From contig JALNVI010000012.1 in the NCBI GenBank assembly GCA_023231425.1, positions 1 to 57,939 of the forward strand: a DNA stretch of 57,939 nucleotides, read 5' to 3'. The notes beneath the pieces are model-generated. The model searched no databases, had not been told where the DNA came from, and worked only from the letters and a program-made list of their open reading frames with translations. The stretch comes from Desulforhopalus sp. (GTDB lineage Bacteria; Desulfobacterota; Desulfobulbia; Desulfobulbales; Desulfocapsaceae). The position numbers and the translations under genes were made by a program. Shown here one piece after another: positions 17,980 through 25,042 of this stretch (position 1 is the first letter of the stretch; each line of letters begins with the position of its first letter).

Positions 17980-18426
17980 GTGGATTTTGACGACATCAAT
18001 CTGGCGATAATCAATCATCTCAAGGATGGCCGCAAGCCCTTCAAAAAGATTGCCGATATTCTTGGCCTTGCCGAAGGAACAGTGCGGGCGCGGGTAAAAA
18101 AGCTCAAAGATGAGGGTATTCTTGACATCACTGCTCTTGTTAATCCGGAGAGTCTGCCGAGTCAGTCAGTATCCATCGTCGGAGTGTGTCTCACTGATAT
18201 GAATCTGGTAAAGAAGGCCGAGCAGTTCAGTACGCTGCGTGGCGTGATCTCTGCCTGTGTGGTCACCGGTCGCTTTGATCTTATTATCACCGTTCTGCTT
18301 TCCAAAGACTTTCCGCTGGTGTACTTCTACACCGAGGAGATGTCGAAGCTTCAGGGTATCCGCTCAGTGGAGACGTTCGTCGTCTATAAAAGTTTCAACC
18401 TCAAGGTGCCTTTACTCGTGACCTGA
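17980..18426 (+). CDS. Lrp/AsnC family transcriptional regulator
   Basis: The 148-residue protein has an N-terminal winged helix-turn-helix (DINLAIINHLKDGRKPFKK, then ADILGLAEGTVRARVKKLKDEGIL) and a C-terminal RAM domain with the VVTGRFDLIITVLL core matching the stand-alone protein at 650-922. GTG at 17980 is chosen because AAGGAG lies 8 nt upstream and homology starts there; the frame is open further upstream (to an ATG at 17842) but that part looks non-coding. It likely binds DNA as a dimer or octamer and responds to an amino acid. Its targets cannot be told; it is convergent with the EamA gene. Confidence 0.85.
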   Translation: MDFDDINLAIINHLKDGRKPFKKIADILGLAEGTVRARVKKLKDEGILDITALVNPESLPSQSVSIVGVCLTDMNLVKKAEQFSTLRGVISACVVTGRFDLIITVLLSKDFPLVYFYTEEMSKLQGIRSVETFVVYKSFNLKVPLLVT

Positions 18427-18439
18427 AGGGTCCATCGAA

Positions 18440-18775
18440 ATTAAAACGGGAAGGACGGAAAAAGGGAAAAGCAAAAGGCGGTAAGACGTTTTTTTACCAC
18501 GAAGAACGCGAAGGAACGCGAAGGAAGGCAAAAGCATTTGAGAATAAAGATTTTTAAAATTTAAAGCGGGAAGGACAAAAAAGGGGAGACAGGGTGCCGG
18601 GAAAAGCAAAAAGTCTTTGTAGAGACGACCAATTAGGGCGTCTTTAGCACAACGGTGTCTTATCCCATAACAGACGTCTTCTTCCACAACGAACGTCATC
18701 CGGTTTTGTTCCCTTGCTTTTTTCCGCCTCCTGCCTCCTTTCTCCCTTTTTGTTTTTCCCATAACTTTTTGAGAA
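18440..18775. repeat. Gene-free region with repeated purine-rich motifs and an imperfect inverted repeat
   Basis: A motif of the form CGGGAAGGACGGAAAAAGGG is present at about 18447 and again, slightly changed, at about 18567. The related pyrimidine-rich complement (CTCCCTTTTTGTTTTTCCC) is at about 18741, giving a loose inverted repeat around a loop that holds AGACGACC...GGGCGTCT. The stretch ACCACGAAGAACGCGAAGG (18499 on) resembles a motif common between genes in many bacteria. No gene is supported here. The Lrp and EamA genes are convergent on either side. Confidence 0.45.
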
Positions 18776-18776
18776 G

Positions 18777-19667
18777 TTATCTCTTCTGGGTGAAAAAGAC
18801 TCCGAGAAGAATCATTCCTCCGGCCATTATCTGTGTGCCGTTGAGGCGTTCCCCCAGCAGCAGCCATCCCAGCAGGACAGAAAAGATCGGGATGAGATTT
18901 ACACAGGCCGCCGCCCGGCTGGCTGTCACATATCTCAACGAAAAATTATAGAGGCCGTAGGCCCCGATGGTAATAATTGCCCCAAGATAGATTACGGCGA
19001 GAGTTCCGGCATTGTTGAACTCGTGCGGCAGCTCTGTCCCTGGGAAAAAAAGCAGAGGGAAGAAGAAGATACAGCCAGTTATGGCCTGTACTGCTGTGAG
19101 AAAAAGTGGTGAATAGCGGCTGACGAGTTTTTTCATTGAGATGGTGTACACGGTGGCACAGAGCATGGCGACAAACTCGAGGAAGTTGCCAAGGATTGGG
19201 TTGGTCGCGTTCTCGGTGGCGCTGCCGGACAGTGTCAGAAAGATGACTCCAGCCAGTGCAAGCAGGGCGCCGGCCCAGACTGTACGCGGCATTCGTTCAC
19301 CCAAAAAGCAGGTGGCAGCTATCATTACCAGTACTGGCAGGATGGCGGTGATGACTCCCGCCTGAGAGGCTGTGGTGAAGTTTACGGCGTGGCCCTCGCA
19401 GAGAAAGTAGAAGCAGGGCTCGGCGATTGCCATGATGAGCAGCAGTTTCAGATCTTCACGGCGGAAAAATTTCAGATGGAAGAGATCCCTCCGTCCGACA
19501 TAGAGCAGGGCAAAACAGCAGCTGGCGATTGCCATCCGGCCGAAGATGACGACCATGGGATCGAAATACTGGAAGGAGAATTTCAAGGCAATGAAGGAGC
19601 TCGACCAGAGAATCATCGCGGCGACCAGAGCGATACTGGCAGTGGCAATGGCGGGCGCAGGAGTCAT
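18777..19667 (-). CDS. EamA/DMT-family transporter
   Basis: The 296-residue protein has ten hydrophobic segments in two five-helix halves, each ending in a typical DMT motif (CFLGERMPRTVWAGALLALAG in the first, GWLLLGERLNGTQIMAGGM in the second). It belongs to the drug/metabolite exporters such as RhaT/YdcZ-like permeases and probably exports amino acids or other small metabolites from the inner membrane. The ATG at 19667 (MTPAPAIA) is chosen over one 32 codons upstream, which would run through a terminator. GGGAAC is a weak Shine-Dalgarno. The substrate is unknown. Confidence 0.85.
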   Translation of the reverse strand: MTPAPAIATASIALVAAMILWSSSFIALKFSFQYFDPMVVIFGRMAIASCCFALLYVGRRDLFHLKFFRREDLKLLLIMAIAEPCFYFLCEGHAVNFTTASQAGVITAILPVLVMIAATCFLGERMPRTVWAGALLALAGVIFLTLSGSATENATNPILGNFLEFVAMLCATVYTISMKKLVSRYSPLFLTAVQAITGCIFFFPLLFFPGTELPHEFNNAGTLAVIYLGAIITIGAYGLYNFSLRYVTASRAAACVNLIPIFSVLLGWLLLGERLNGTQIMAGGMILLGVFFTQKR

Positions 19668-19676
19668 GAATGTTCC

Positions 19677-19712
19677 CAAAAAAATCCCCCGGCGCACGGG
19701 GCGGCGGGGGAT
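19677..19712 (-). terminator. Rho-independent terminator after the glycine-zipper lipoprotein gene
   Basis: On the minus strand ATCCCCC and GGGGGAT pair around a GC-rich loop and are followed by TTTTTTT. It ends the lipoprotein transcript and lies only 10 nt before the EamA start codon, in that gene's leader. Confidence 0.7.
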
Positions 19713-19744
19713 GGACAGGTTGATGAAACTAAAATGTAAAGACC

Positions 19745-20209
19745 TCAGTTCTGCAGGATCCACTCTCCGGTCTGCGGGTTGCGGCAGGCGGTGGTGTAGG
19801 TCTTCTGTGCCTTACCATCAATAGTAGCCAGAATCTCTGCCTTGCGGCAGGGGGAGGTCTGATCATGATCAGGGTAGTAGGCAGGTTGCGGAACTACTGA
19901 GTAACTGTTGCCAGTGTCCGGGTTCTGCCAGGAGACGGGACTGTTGGAGGGACTGCTGTTATAAACGTCGTTGAGGCGGATACGGTCAGCCTTGTCCATC
20001 TCATTTCCGACGATATAGCCGAGGACAGTACCGATGGCCGCACCGAGAAGGGTTGCCTGGGTGTTATGGCCGATGGCCTGGCCGAGCAGGGCTCCACTTG
20101 CTGCGCCGAGACCGGCACCTGCGGTTCCTTTGCTAATTCCTTGATCAGCACAGCCTGAGAGGCTGAGGGTCAGAGCTGCTGCAGTAATAAGAGCGGCAAT
20201 TTTTTTCAT
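19745..20209 (-). CDS. Glycine-zipper outer-membrane lipoprotein
   Basis: The 154-residue protein has a lipoprotein signal peptide with lipobox LSGC (Cys20), then a glycine-zipper membrane segment (GTAGAGLGAASGALLGQAIG, then LLGAAIGTVLGYIVGNEMD) as in the 17-kDa surface antigen/SlyB-like family. The C-terminal part has the family pattern SWQNPDTGNSYSVVP, CRKAEI and CRNPQTGEW. Such proteins sit in the outer membrane and have envelope-stability roles (family knowledge). AAGGAG precedes the ATG. Its first 20 codons and about 100 bp upstream are duplicated at the small lipoprotein gene next to it (20331-20465). Confidence 0.85.
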   Translation of the reverse strand: MKKIAALITAAALTLSLSGCADQGISKGTAGAGLGAASGALLGQAIGHNTQATLLGAAIGTVLGYIVGNEMDKADRIRLNDVYNSSPSNSPVSWQNPDTGNSYSVVPQPAYYPDHDQTSPCRKAEILATIDGKAQKTYTTACRNPQTGEWILQN

Positions 20210-20310
20210 GATGTTCTCCTTTATAATTATAGGTTATTCCCTCTTACAAGAGAGCAACCCTGCATATATTTTCCAGAGTCTCAGGCAGCCCGCGATAGAG
20301 CCTTCCTGCT
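20205..20310 (-). promoter_or_regulatory. Leader/promoter copy 1 shared by the two lipoprotein genes
   Basis: Upstream of the glycine-zipper gene the minus strand reads GAGACTCTGGAAAATATATG, GGTTGCTCTCTTGTAAGAG (CTCTT/AAGAG hairpin) and CCTATAATTATAAAGGAG. The same order recurs upstream of the 44-residue lipoprotein. The TATAAT could be a -10 element, but it is only about 12 nt from the Shine-Dalgarno. Confidence 0.5.
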
Positions 20311-20330
20311 ATCTGTCTCCTGCGCTCCTT

Positions 20331-20465
20331 TTACCAGAAGAAACTACAGCACTGTGAGCCTGCATGGAAGGGGGCTCCCGGGCCGAAGGGGGATCCCGGA
20401 CCGAAGCAGCCTGAGAGGCCGACGGTCAGGGCTATTGCAATGACAAGAGCGGCAAATTTTTTCAT
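20331..20465 (-). CDS. Small lipoprotein (44 residues)
   Basis: The frame encodes a 44-residue peptide beginning MKKFAALVIAIALTVGLSGC, a complete lipoprotein signal with lipobox LSGC at Cys20. A 24-residue mature part follows, rich in Gly, Pro and Phe (FGPGSPFGPG), ending with CCSFFW. GGAG lies before the ATG. The signal peptide and leader are clearly related to the neighbouring glycine-zipper lipoprotein, while the mature part is not. It may be a genuine small entericidin-like lipoprotein or a truncated paralogue; the intact signal peptide and stop favour a functional gene. Confidence 0.55.
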   Translation of the reverse strand: MKKFAALVIAIALTVGLSGCFGPGSPFGPGAPFHAGSQCCSFFW

Positions 20466-20560
20466 AATGTTCTCCGTTGTAATTATAGGCTGTTCTCTCT
20501 TCTAAGAGATCAACCATGCACGTCTTTTCTGTAGTCTCAAACACCCTACGATATAGATTC
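20461..20560 (-). promoter_or_regulatory. Leader/promoter copy 2 shared by the two lipoprotein genes
   Basis: The minus strand reads GAGACTACAGAAAAGACGTG, GGTTGATCTCTTAGAAGAG and CCTATAATTACAACGGAG, parallel to the leader of the glycine-zipper gene. The CTCTT/AAGAG hairpin is kept. The rest of 20466-20749 shows no gene. Confidence 0.5.
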
Positions 20561-20749
20561 CCCGCTCTTTTTTCAAGAGAATAGTGGGAGTTTGCAGTGA
20601 AGTGCTGCATCCGTCCTTTTTGTGCGCAGCATAAAGAGCGTTGAGGTTCTTTGGCCACGGAGCAATAGACGTCCGGGCTCGGCATCGTAACCGGGCTGTT
20701 TCGAGAAGAAAAGGTGGAACACGAAGGGGTATATCGGGTGCGCTGCCGT

Positions 20750-21445
20750 TTATTCTGCGGATGTTATTTCCACTGGAAGCTCAACATCTTCCACCACCTC
20801 GCCGAGGGCGGTTACACTCGGGAAAAGTGGAGAGAAACGGGGAGGAAGACGGGAGCTTGCTCCGGCGATATGGAGGAGATAGCCGATACCTGCCACCTCC
20901 GCTGCATGCAGAACCTTCTCTGTGTCGTCGGCAAAGAAGGTTCGCTCAGGCCGGTGGGGGAGAATGTCCCGCAGTACCTTCCAGAACTGCGGCTGCTCCT
21001 TGGCCCAGCCCACCTCTTCGGCGGAGACGATACGGTCAAACCAGGGGTGCAGGTTAATTTTACCCATCTTCACGGCCAGGGTTTTGGGGTGGGCGTTGGT
21101 GACGAGGGAGACGGGCTTGTCCATTTCGCGCATGGCGTTGAGAAAGTTAAGGGCCTTCGGTCGCAGATTGATAAACTCGCGGGCCTCGCATTTCAACGCG
21201 GGGATGTCCAGTCGCAGCTGTTCGGACCAGTAATCGAGGTTACACCAGGCAAGGGTATTCTCCACCTTTTTGTAGGTGGCGAGGAGCTTGGCGCGGGCCT
21301 GTTCCGGGGTCCCGCCGTTTTTCTGCTGCCACTGCGCCGGGACAAACTCCTCCCAGAAGTAGTCATCAAAATATTTATCGAGCAGTACGCCGTCCATGTC
21401 GAGGAAGATGTGGTCGATCTCCTGCCAGGGGAAATGTATTGTCAT
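20750..21445 (-). CDS. HAD-superfamily hydrolase (YrfG-like nucleotidase)
   Basis: The 231-residue protein carries the HAD motifs: motif I IFLDMDGVLLD (both catalytic Asp), motif II LVTNAH, and motif III/IV region with WAKEQPQFW and FFADDTEKVL. The cap-1 helical insert begins with KYFDDYFWEEFVPAQW, a pattern shared with GMP/IMP 5'-nucleotidase YrfG, so dephosphorylation of purine monophosphates is likely (family inference). The start overlaps the mfd stop in ATGA, so it is translationally coupled to mfd and second in that operon. Confidence 0.82.
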   Translation of the reverse strand: MTIHFPWQEIDHIFLDMDGVLLDKYFDDYFWEEFVPAQWQQKNGGTPEQARAKLLATYKKVENTLAWCNLDYWSEQLRLDIPALKCEAREFINLRPKALNFLNAMREMDKPVSLVTNAHPKTLAVKMGKINLHPWFDRIVSAEEVGWAKEQPQFWKVLRDILPHRPERTFFADDTEKVLHAAEVAGIGYLLHIAGASSRLPPRFSPLFPSVTALGEVVEDVELPVEITSAE

Positions 21446-24400
21446 TTTGTCTCCTTGAGCAGTTTATGAAACTCACGCAGGGTCTCGGTGACAGCGGCAA
21501 AGACCTCCGCCTCGGATTTTCCTTGCAGGCAGAAGTGTACGAGGCGGCCGTCCGGAGTGAATTTGGCGGCCTTGCGTTTCTTCGTCTTCGGATGGGCGGC
21601 GAGGAAGGCGAGCAGCATCTCCGGGGTGAGGGGCGTGTCGTTGAGGAAGGTAAAGATCAGGCTGCCTGGTCCCTGCTCCAGCTTCGCTATTCGCAGTCGG
21701 GCCAGCTCCCGCTTTAGCGAGATGATGTGCAGCAGGGTGGAGGTCTCGGCGGGGAGAGTGCCGTAGCGGTCACGCAGCTCCGCCTCGAGTTCATCCCGTC
21801 GTTCTTCCTCCGCGCCGACGAGGGAAGCGATGCGGCGGTAGGTGATATAGCGCTGACTGATATCGGGGATGTAACTCTTCGGGATATGGGCGGAGATCAG
21901 CAGTTTGACTTCGGGGTCGATCTCCTCCTGGCCGGGATTGCCCTCCGCCTGCTGTGTCTTCAGGTCGGTGACGGTTTTCTGCAGCAGATCGAGGTAGAGG
22001 TCATAGCCGATGGCGGCAATGTTGCCGCTCTGGGATATGCCGAGGATGTTCCCGCCTCCGCGGATTTGCAGGTCACTCATCGCCAGTTTGAAGCCACCGC
22101 CGAGCCCGCTGGTGTCCATCAGGGCTCGCAGGCGCTCTTTGGAGTCGCGGGTGAGGTCGTCCAGCGACGGCACTAGCAGGTAGGCGAAGCTCTGTTCGCT
22201 GGCCCGGCCCACCCGTCCTCGAAGCTGGTAGATCTCTGCGAGACCGAGCATGTCCGCACGATTGATGATGATGGTGTTGGCGGCGGGGATGTCGAGGCCT
22301 GATTCGATGATGGTGGTGGCCACCAGCACGTTGACCTTTCCGGAGACGAAGGAGACCATGATCTTCTCCAGCTCGGATCCTTCCATCTGCCCGTGGGCGA
22401 CGGCAATGCGTGCCTCCGGGACCAGTTTCTGGATGAGGGCGGCGGTCTTGTGAATGGATTTTACCCGGTTATGGACAAAATAGATCTGGCCTCCGCGGCG
22501 CAGTTCCTTCGTTATTGCTTCCTTGATGATGAGTTCATCGAAGGGAGCGATAAAGGTCTTCACCGGGCGGCGGTGGGCTGGCGGGGTGGAGATGACGGAG
22601 AGGTCGCGGATGGAGAGCAGACTCATCTGCAGGGTGCGGGGGATAGGGGTTGCAGTGAGGGTGAGAATATCTACCTCCGCCCGCATTTTTTTCAGTTTCT
22701 CCTTGTGGGTGACGCCGAAACGATGTTCCTCATCGATCACCAGCAGACCGAGATCATGAAATATGATGTCTTTGGAGAGCAGGCGGTGAGTGCCGATGAT
22801 AATGTCAATTTTCCCTGCTTTCAGGTCCTTGAGAATCTGCCGCTGTTCGCTGCCGGTACGGAAGCGGTTGAGGCAGGCGATGGTGACCGGGAATCCCTTG
22901 AGCCGCTCGGTGAAGGTCCGGATGTGCTGCTCTGCGAGCACTGTGGTTGGCACGAGGATTGCTGCCTGGCAACCCTCTTCCACCACCTTGAAGGCAGCGC
23001 GGATGGCCACCTCGGTTTTGCCGTACCCCACGTCGCCGCAGACGAGACGGTCCATGGGGCGGGGGCTGGTGAGATCGTCAAGGACGTCATTTATGGCCGC
23101 TGCCTGGCCGGGGGTCTCATCCCAGGGAAAGCTCTCCTCAAGTTCGTGGTAGAGGGAACCTGGCGGTGCGAACTGTCTCCCTTCCTTGATTTCGCGTTTC
23201 GCGTAGATGTTGAGCAGCTCCTGCGCCACCTTCCACACCTCCTCCTTGATTCTGCTGGTGGTGGTGCTCCACGCCTGACTGCCGAGCTTGTCGAGGCGGG
23301 GTTCGCGGTCGGCGATGCCCTGGTAGCGGGAGATAAGGTTGAGGCGGTCTACCGGCAGGTAGAGACGGTCGCCGTCGCGGTATTCAATCAGCATGAAATC
23401 GGAGGTGACGTCCTGAAACTCTATGGTGGAAAGGCCGTGGTATATTCCGAGGCCATGTTCCCGATGGACGACGATATCACCCTCGTTGAGCTCGGTGAAG
23501 AGGACCGGCTCGCCTTTGTTCTGTTGTTTCTTCCTGTTGCCAATGCGCATTTCACCGAAGATCTCACTCTCGGAGAGAATGTGCAGGCCGCTGTCGAGCA
23601 GGGAAAAGCCGTTGGAGAGCGGATGGTCACAGAGGTGCAGCAGCTCGGGGTCACTCTCGGCGAGGGCTCTGAGGTCGAGGGGTTCCGTCACCGGGTTGAG
23701 TTTATGGCTGTGCTTCTCCAGCATCTCTGCAATATTTTTCGTATGACGGCTGGAGCGGCAGCAGATCACCACCCGTTCTCCCCGATGCCGCCACTCATGG
23801 ATCTGATCAGAGAGGGGGGCGAGCATGCCGATTTTGGATCGTTTGAGCTGGATCTCCTGCTTGAGGAGCTGGTGCCCGCTGGTGTTGACAGTAAACTGCT
23901 CCCCCTCTTTAGGAAAGTCGTTGATGTCGATGCGGCGGAACCTGGCCAGCGCTGTTGTCATCTCTTTTGGTGAAAGAAAGAGTTGTTCCGGCGGCAGGGC
24001 GGGAGTGCGGGCGAGATGGGCAGTCTGAAAGTTGGCCCGTACCCGCTCTTCGGCCAGGCCCATTGCCTCACGGACGTCGCCGGGGTCGATGAGAGTGAGC
24101 AGGCAGTTCGCTGGCAGGGCATCGAATAGCGTAGCCAGCTCGGTTTCGCAGTAGAAGGGGAGAAAAAATTCCATCCCGGGGAAACGAACACCTTCGTTGC
24201 TGTTTTCCATAAGTCGGTGAGTTTCGCCGCTCTCCCAGTCCAGCTCTTCGCTTTTTTCGGCATAGAGCCGCGAGAGACGCCGTTGTTCCGTGCGTTCAGG
24301 GGAGAGAAGAATATCGCTGACCGGCAACAGAGTTGCGTCGCTTATCTCATCGGTGGAGCGCTGGCTGACCGGATCAAAAAGGCGCAGGGACTCAATGGTG

Positions 24401-24975
24401 TCGCCGAAGAAGTCGATGCGCAGCGGGGCGTCGCAAAGGCTGCCGCTGCCGGTGAGAAAGGGAGGAGGATAGAGATCAATGATACCACCGCGCAGAGAAA
24501 AATTTCCTGCCGACTGCACCAGTGCCACCTTCTCATAGCCCATTCGGGTAAGGCGGCCGGCCAGTTCCTGCTGGTCAAAATCCTCTCCTGCTTCAAGGTA
24601 TTCGGCACAGTCCGCCAGAACGGCCGGTGGCAGAATTCGACGCTGCAGCGAGGATATGGAAGCGACGAGGATGAAACGCTCTCCATTGCGCAACCGAGAG
24701 AGTGTGGAGAGGCGCGTGGCGGTGCCAGCCTTGTCGGGAGAGAGTGGTGTGTAGGGTGGTGTCTCCTGGTCAGGATAGAGGAGCACCGGCAGTCTTGTGA
24801 AGAGCTCCAGATCGCTGGCGAAGTTCTGCACCATGTTTTCATCGGGCAGTATGCAGCAGAGAGGCGTTTCCGTCGCAAGGGAGGCGGAGAGGGCAGCCGG
24901 AGCGCCACCTCGCAAACCAGTGACAGAGAGAAGGTCGCCCTGTGCGGGAATTTGGGGGGTAAGTGTAAGTTTCAT
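21442..24975 (-). CDS. mfd: Transcription-repair coupling factor
   Basis: This 1177-residue ATPase removes RNA polymerase stalled at lesions and recruits UvrA. Visible parts are the UvrB-like N-terminal domain, a CarD-type RNA-polymerase-interaction domain (EGDIVVHREHGLGIYHGL), and the RecG-like translocase with Walker A CGDVGYGKTEVAIRAAFK, DEEH in VIDEEHRFGV, LTATPIPRTLQM, and LRGRVGRASEQSFAYLL, then the C-terminal TRCF domain. Length is normal. No Shine-Dalgarno precedes the ATG, and the bamA terminator ends about 10 nt upstream, so initiation may be leaderless-like or the start may differ. The HAD gene is coupled behind it. Confidence 0.96.
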   Translation of the reverse strand: MKLTLTPQIPAQGDLLSVTGLRGGAPAALSASLATETPLCCILPDENMVQNFASDLELFTRLPVLLYPDQETPPYTPLSPDKAGTATRLSTLSRLRNGERFILVASISSLQRRILPPAVLADCAEYLEAGEDFDQQELAGRLTRMGYEKVALVQSAGNFSLRGGIIDLYPPPFLTGSGSLCDAPLRIDFFGDTIESLRLFDPVSQRSTDEISDATLLPVSDILLSPERTEQRRLSRLYAEKSEELDWESGETHRLMENSNEGVRFPGMEFFLPFYCETELATLFDALPANCLLTLIDPGDVREAMGLAEERVRANFQTAHLARTPALPPEQLFLSPKEMTTALARFRRIDINDFPKEGEQFTVNTSGHQLLKQEIQLKRSKIGMLAPLSDQIHEWRHRGERVVICCRSSRHTKNIAEMLEKHSHKLNPVTEPLDLRALAESDPELLHLCDHPLSNGFSLLDSGLHILSESEIFGEMRIGNRKKQQNKGEPVLFTELNEGDIVVHREHGLGIYHGLSTIEFQDVTSDFMLIEYRDGDRLYLPVDRLNLISRYQGIADREPRLDKLGSQAWSTTTSRIKEEVWKVAQELLNIYAKREIKEGRQFAPPGSLYHELEESFPWDETPGQAAAINDVLDDLTSPRPMDRLVCGDVGYGKTEVAIRAAFKVVEEGCQAAILVPTTVLAEQHIRTFTERLKGFPVTIACLNRFRTGSEQRQILKDLKAGKIDIIIGTHRLLSKDIIFHDLGLLVIDEEHRFGVTHKEKLKKMRAEVDILTLTATPIPRTLQMSLLSIRDLSVISTPPAHRRPVKTFIAPFDELIIKEAITKELRRGGQIYFVHNRVKSIHKTAALIQKLVPEARIAVAHGQMEGSELEKIMVSFVSGKVNVLVATTIIESGLDIPAANTIIINRADMLGLAEIYQLRGRVGRASEQSFAYLLVPSLDDLTRDSKERLRALMDTSGLGGGFKLAMSDLQIRGGGNILGISQSGNIAAIGYDLYLDLLQKTVTDLKTQQAEGNPGQEEIDPEVKLLISAHIPKSYIPDISQRYITYRRIASLVGAEEERRDELEAELRDRYGTLPAETSTLLHIISLKRELARLRIAKLEQGPGSLIFTFLNDTPLTPEMLLAFLAAHPKTKKRKAAKFTPDGRLVHFCLQGKSEAEVFAAVTETLREFHKLLKETK

Positions 24976-24984
24976 AAATAAAAA

Positions 24985-25016
24985 CGGCCGCTTATGCCCG
25001 AAGGGACATAAGCGGC
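24985..25016 (-). terminator. Rho-independent terminator between bamA and mfd
   Basis: On the minus strand GCCGCTTATG pairs with CATAAGCGGC around TCCCTTCGGG, followed by CGTTTTTAT. The stem is strong and ends the bamA transcript just before the mfd ATG. Confidence 0.8.
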
Positions 25017-25042
25017 TTTGAAAAACAAGAATTTTTTAAAGG

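Noticed and set aside
22393..23973. Long open frame of over 500 codons on the plus strand opposite mfd
   Set aside because: It is a codon-bias shadow of mfd, which has clear domains across the same bases. The plus-strand product has no recognisable motif.
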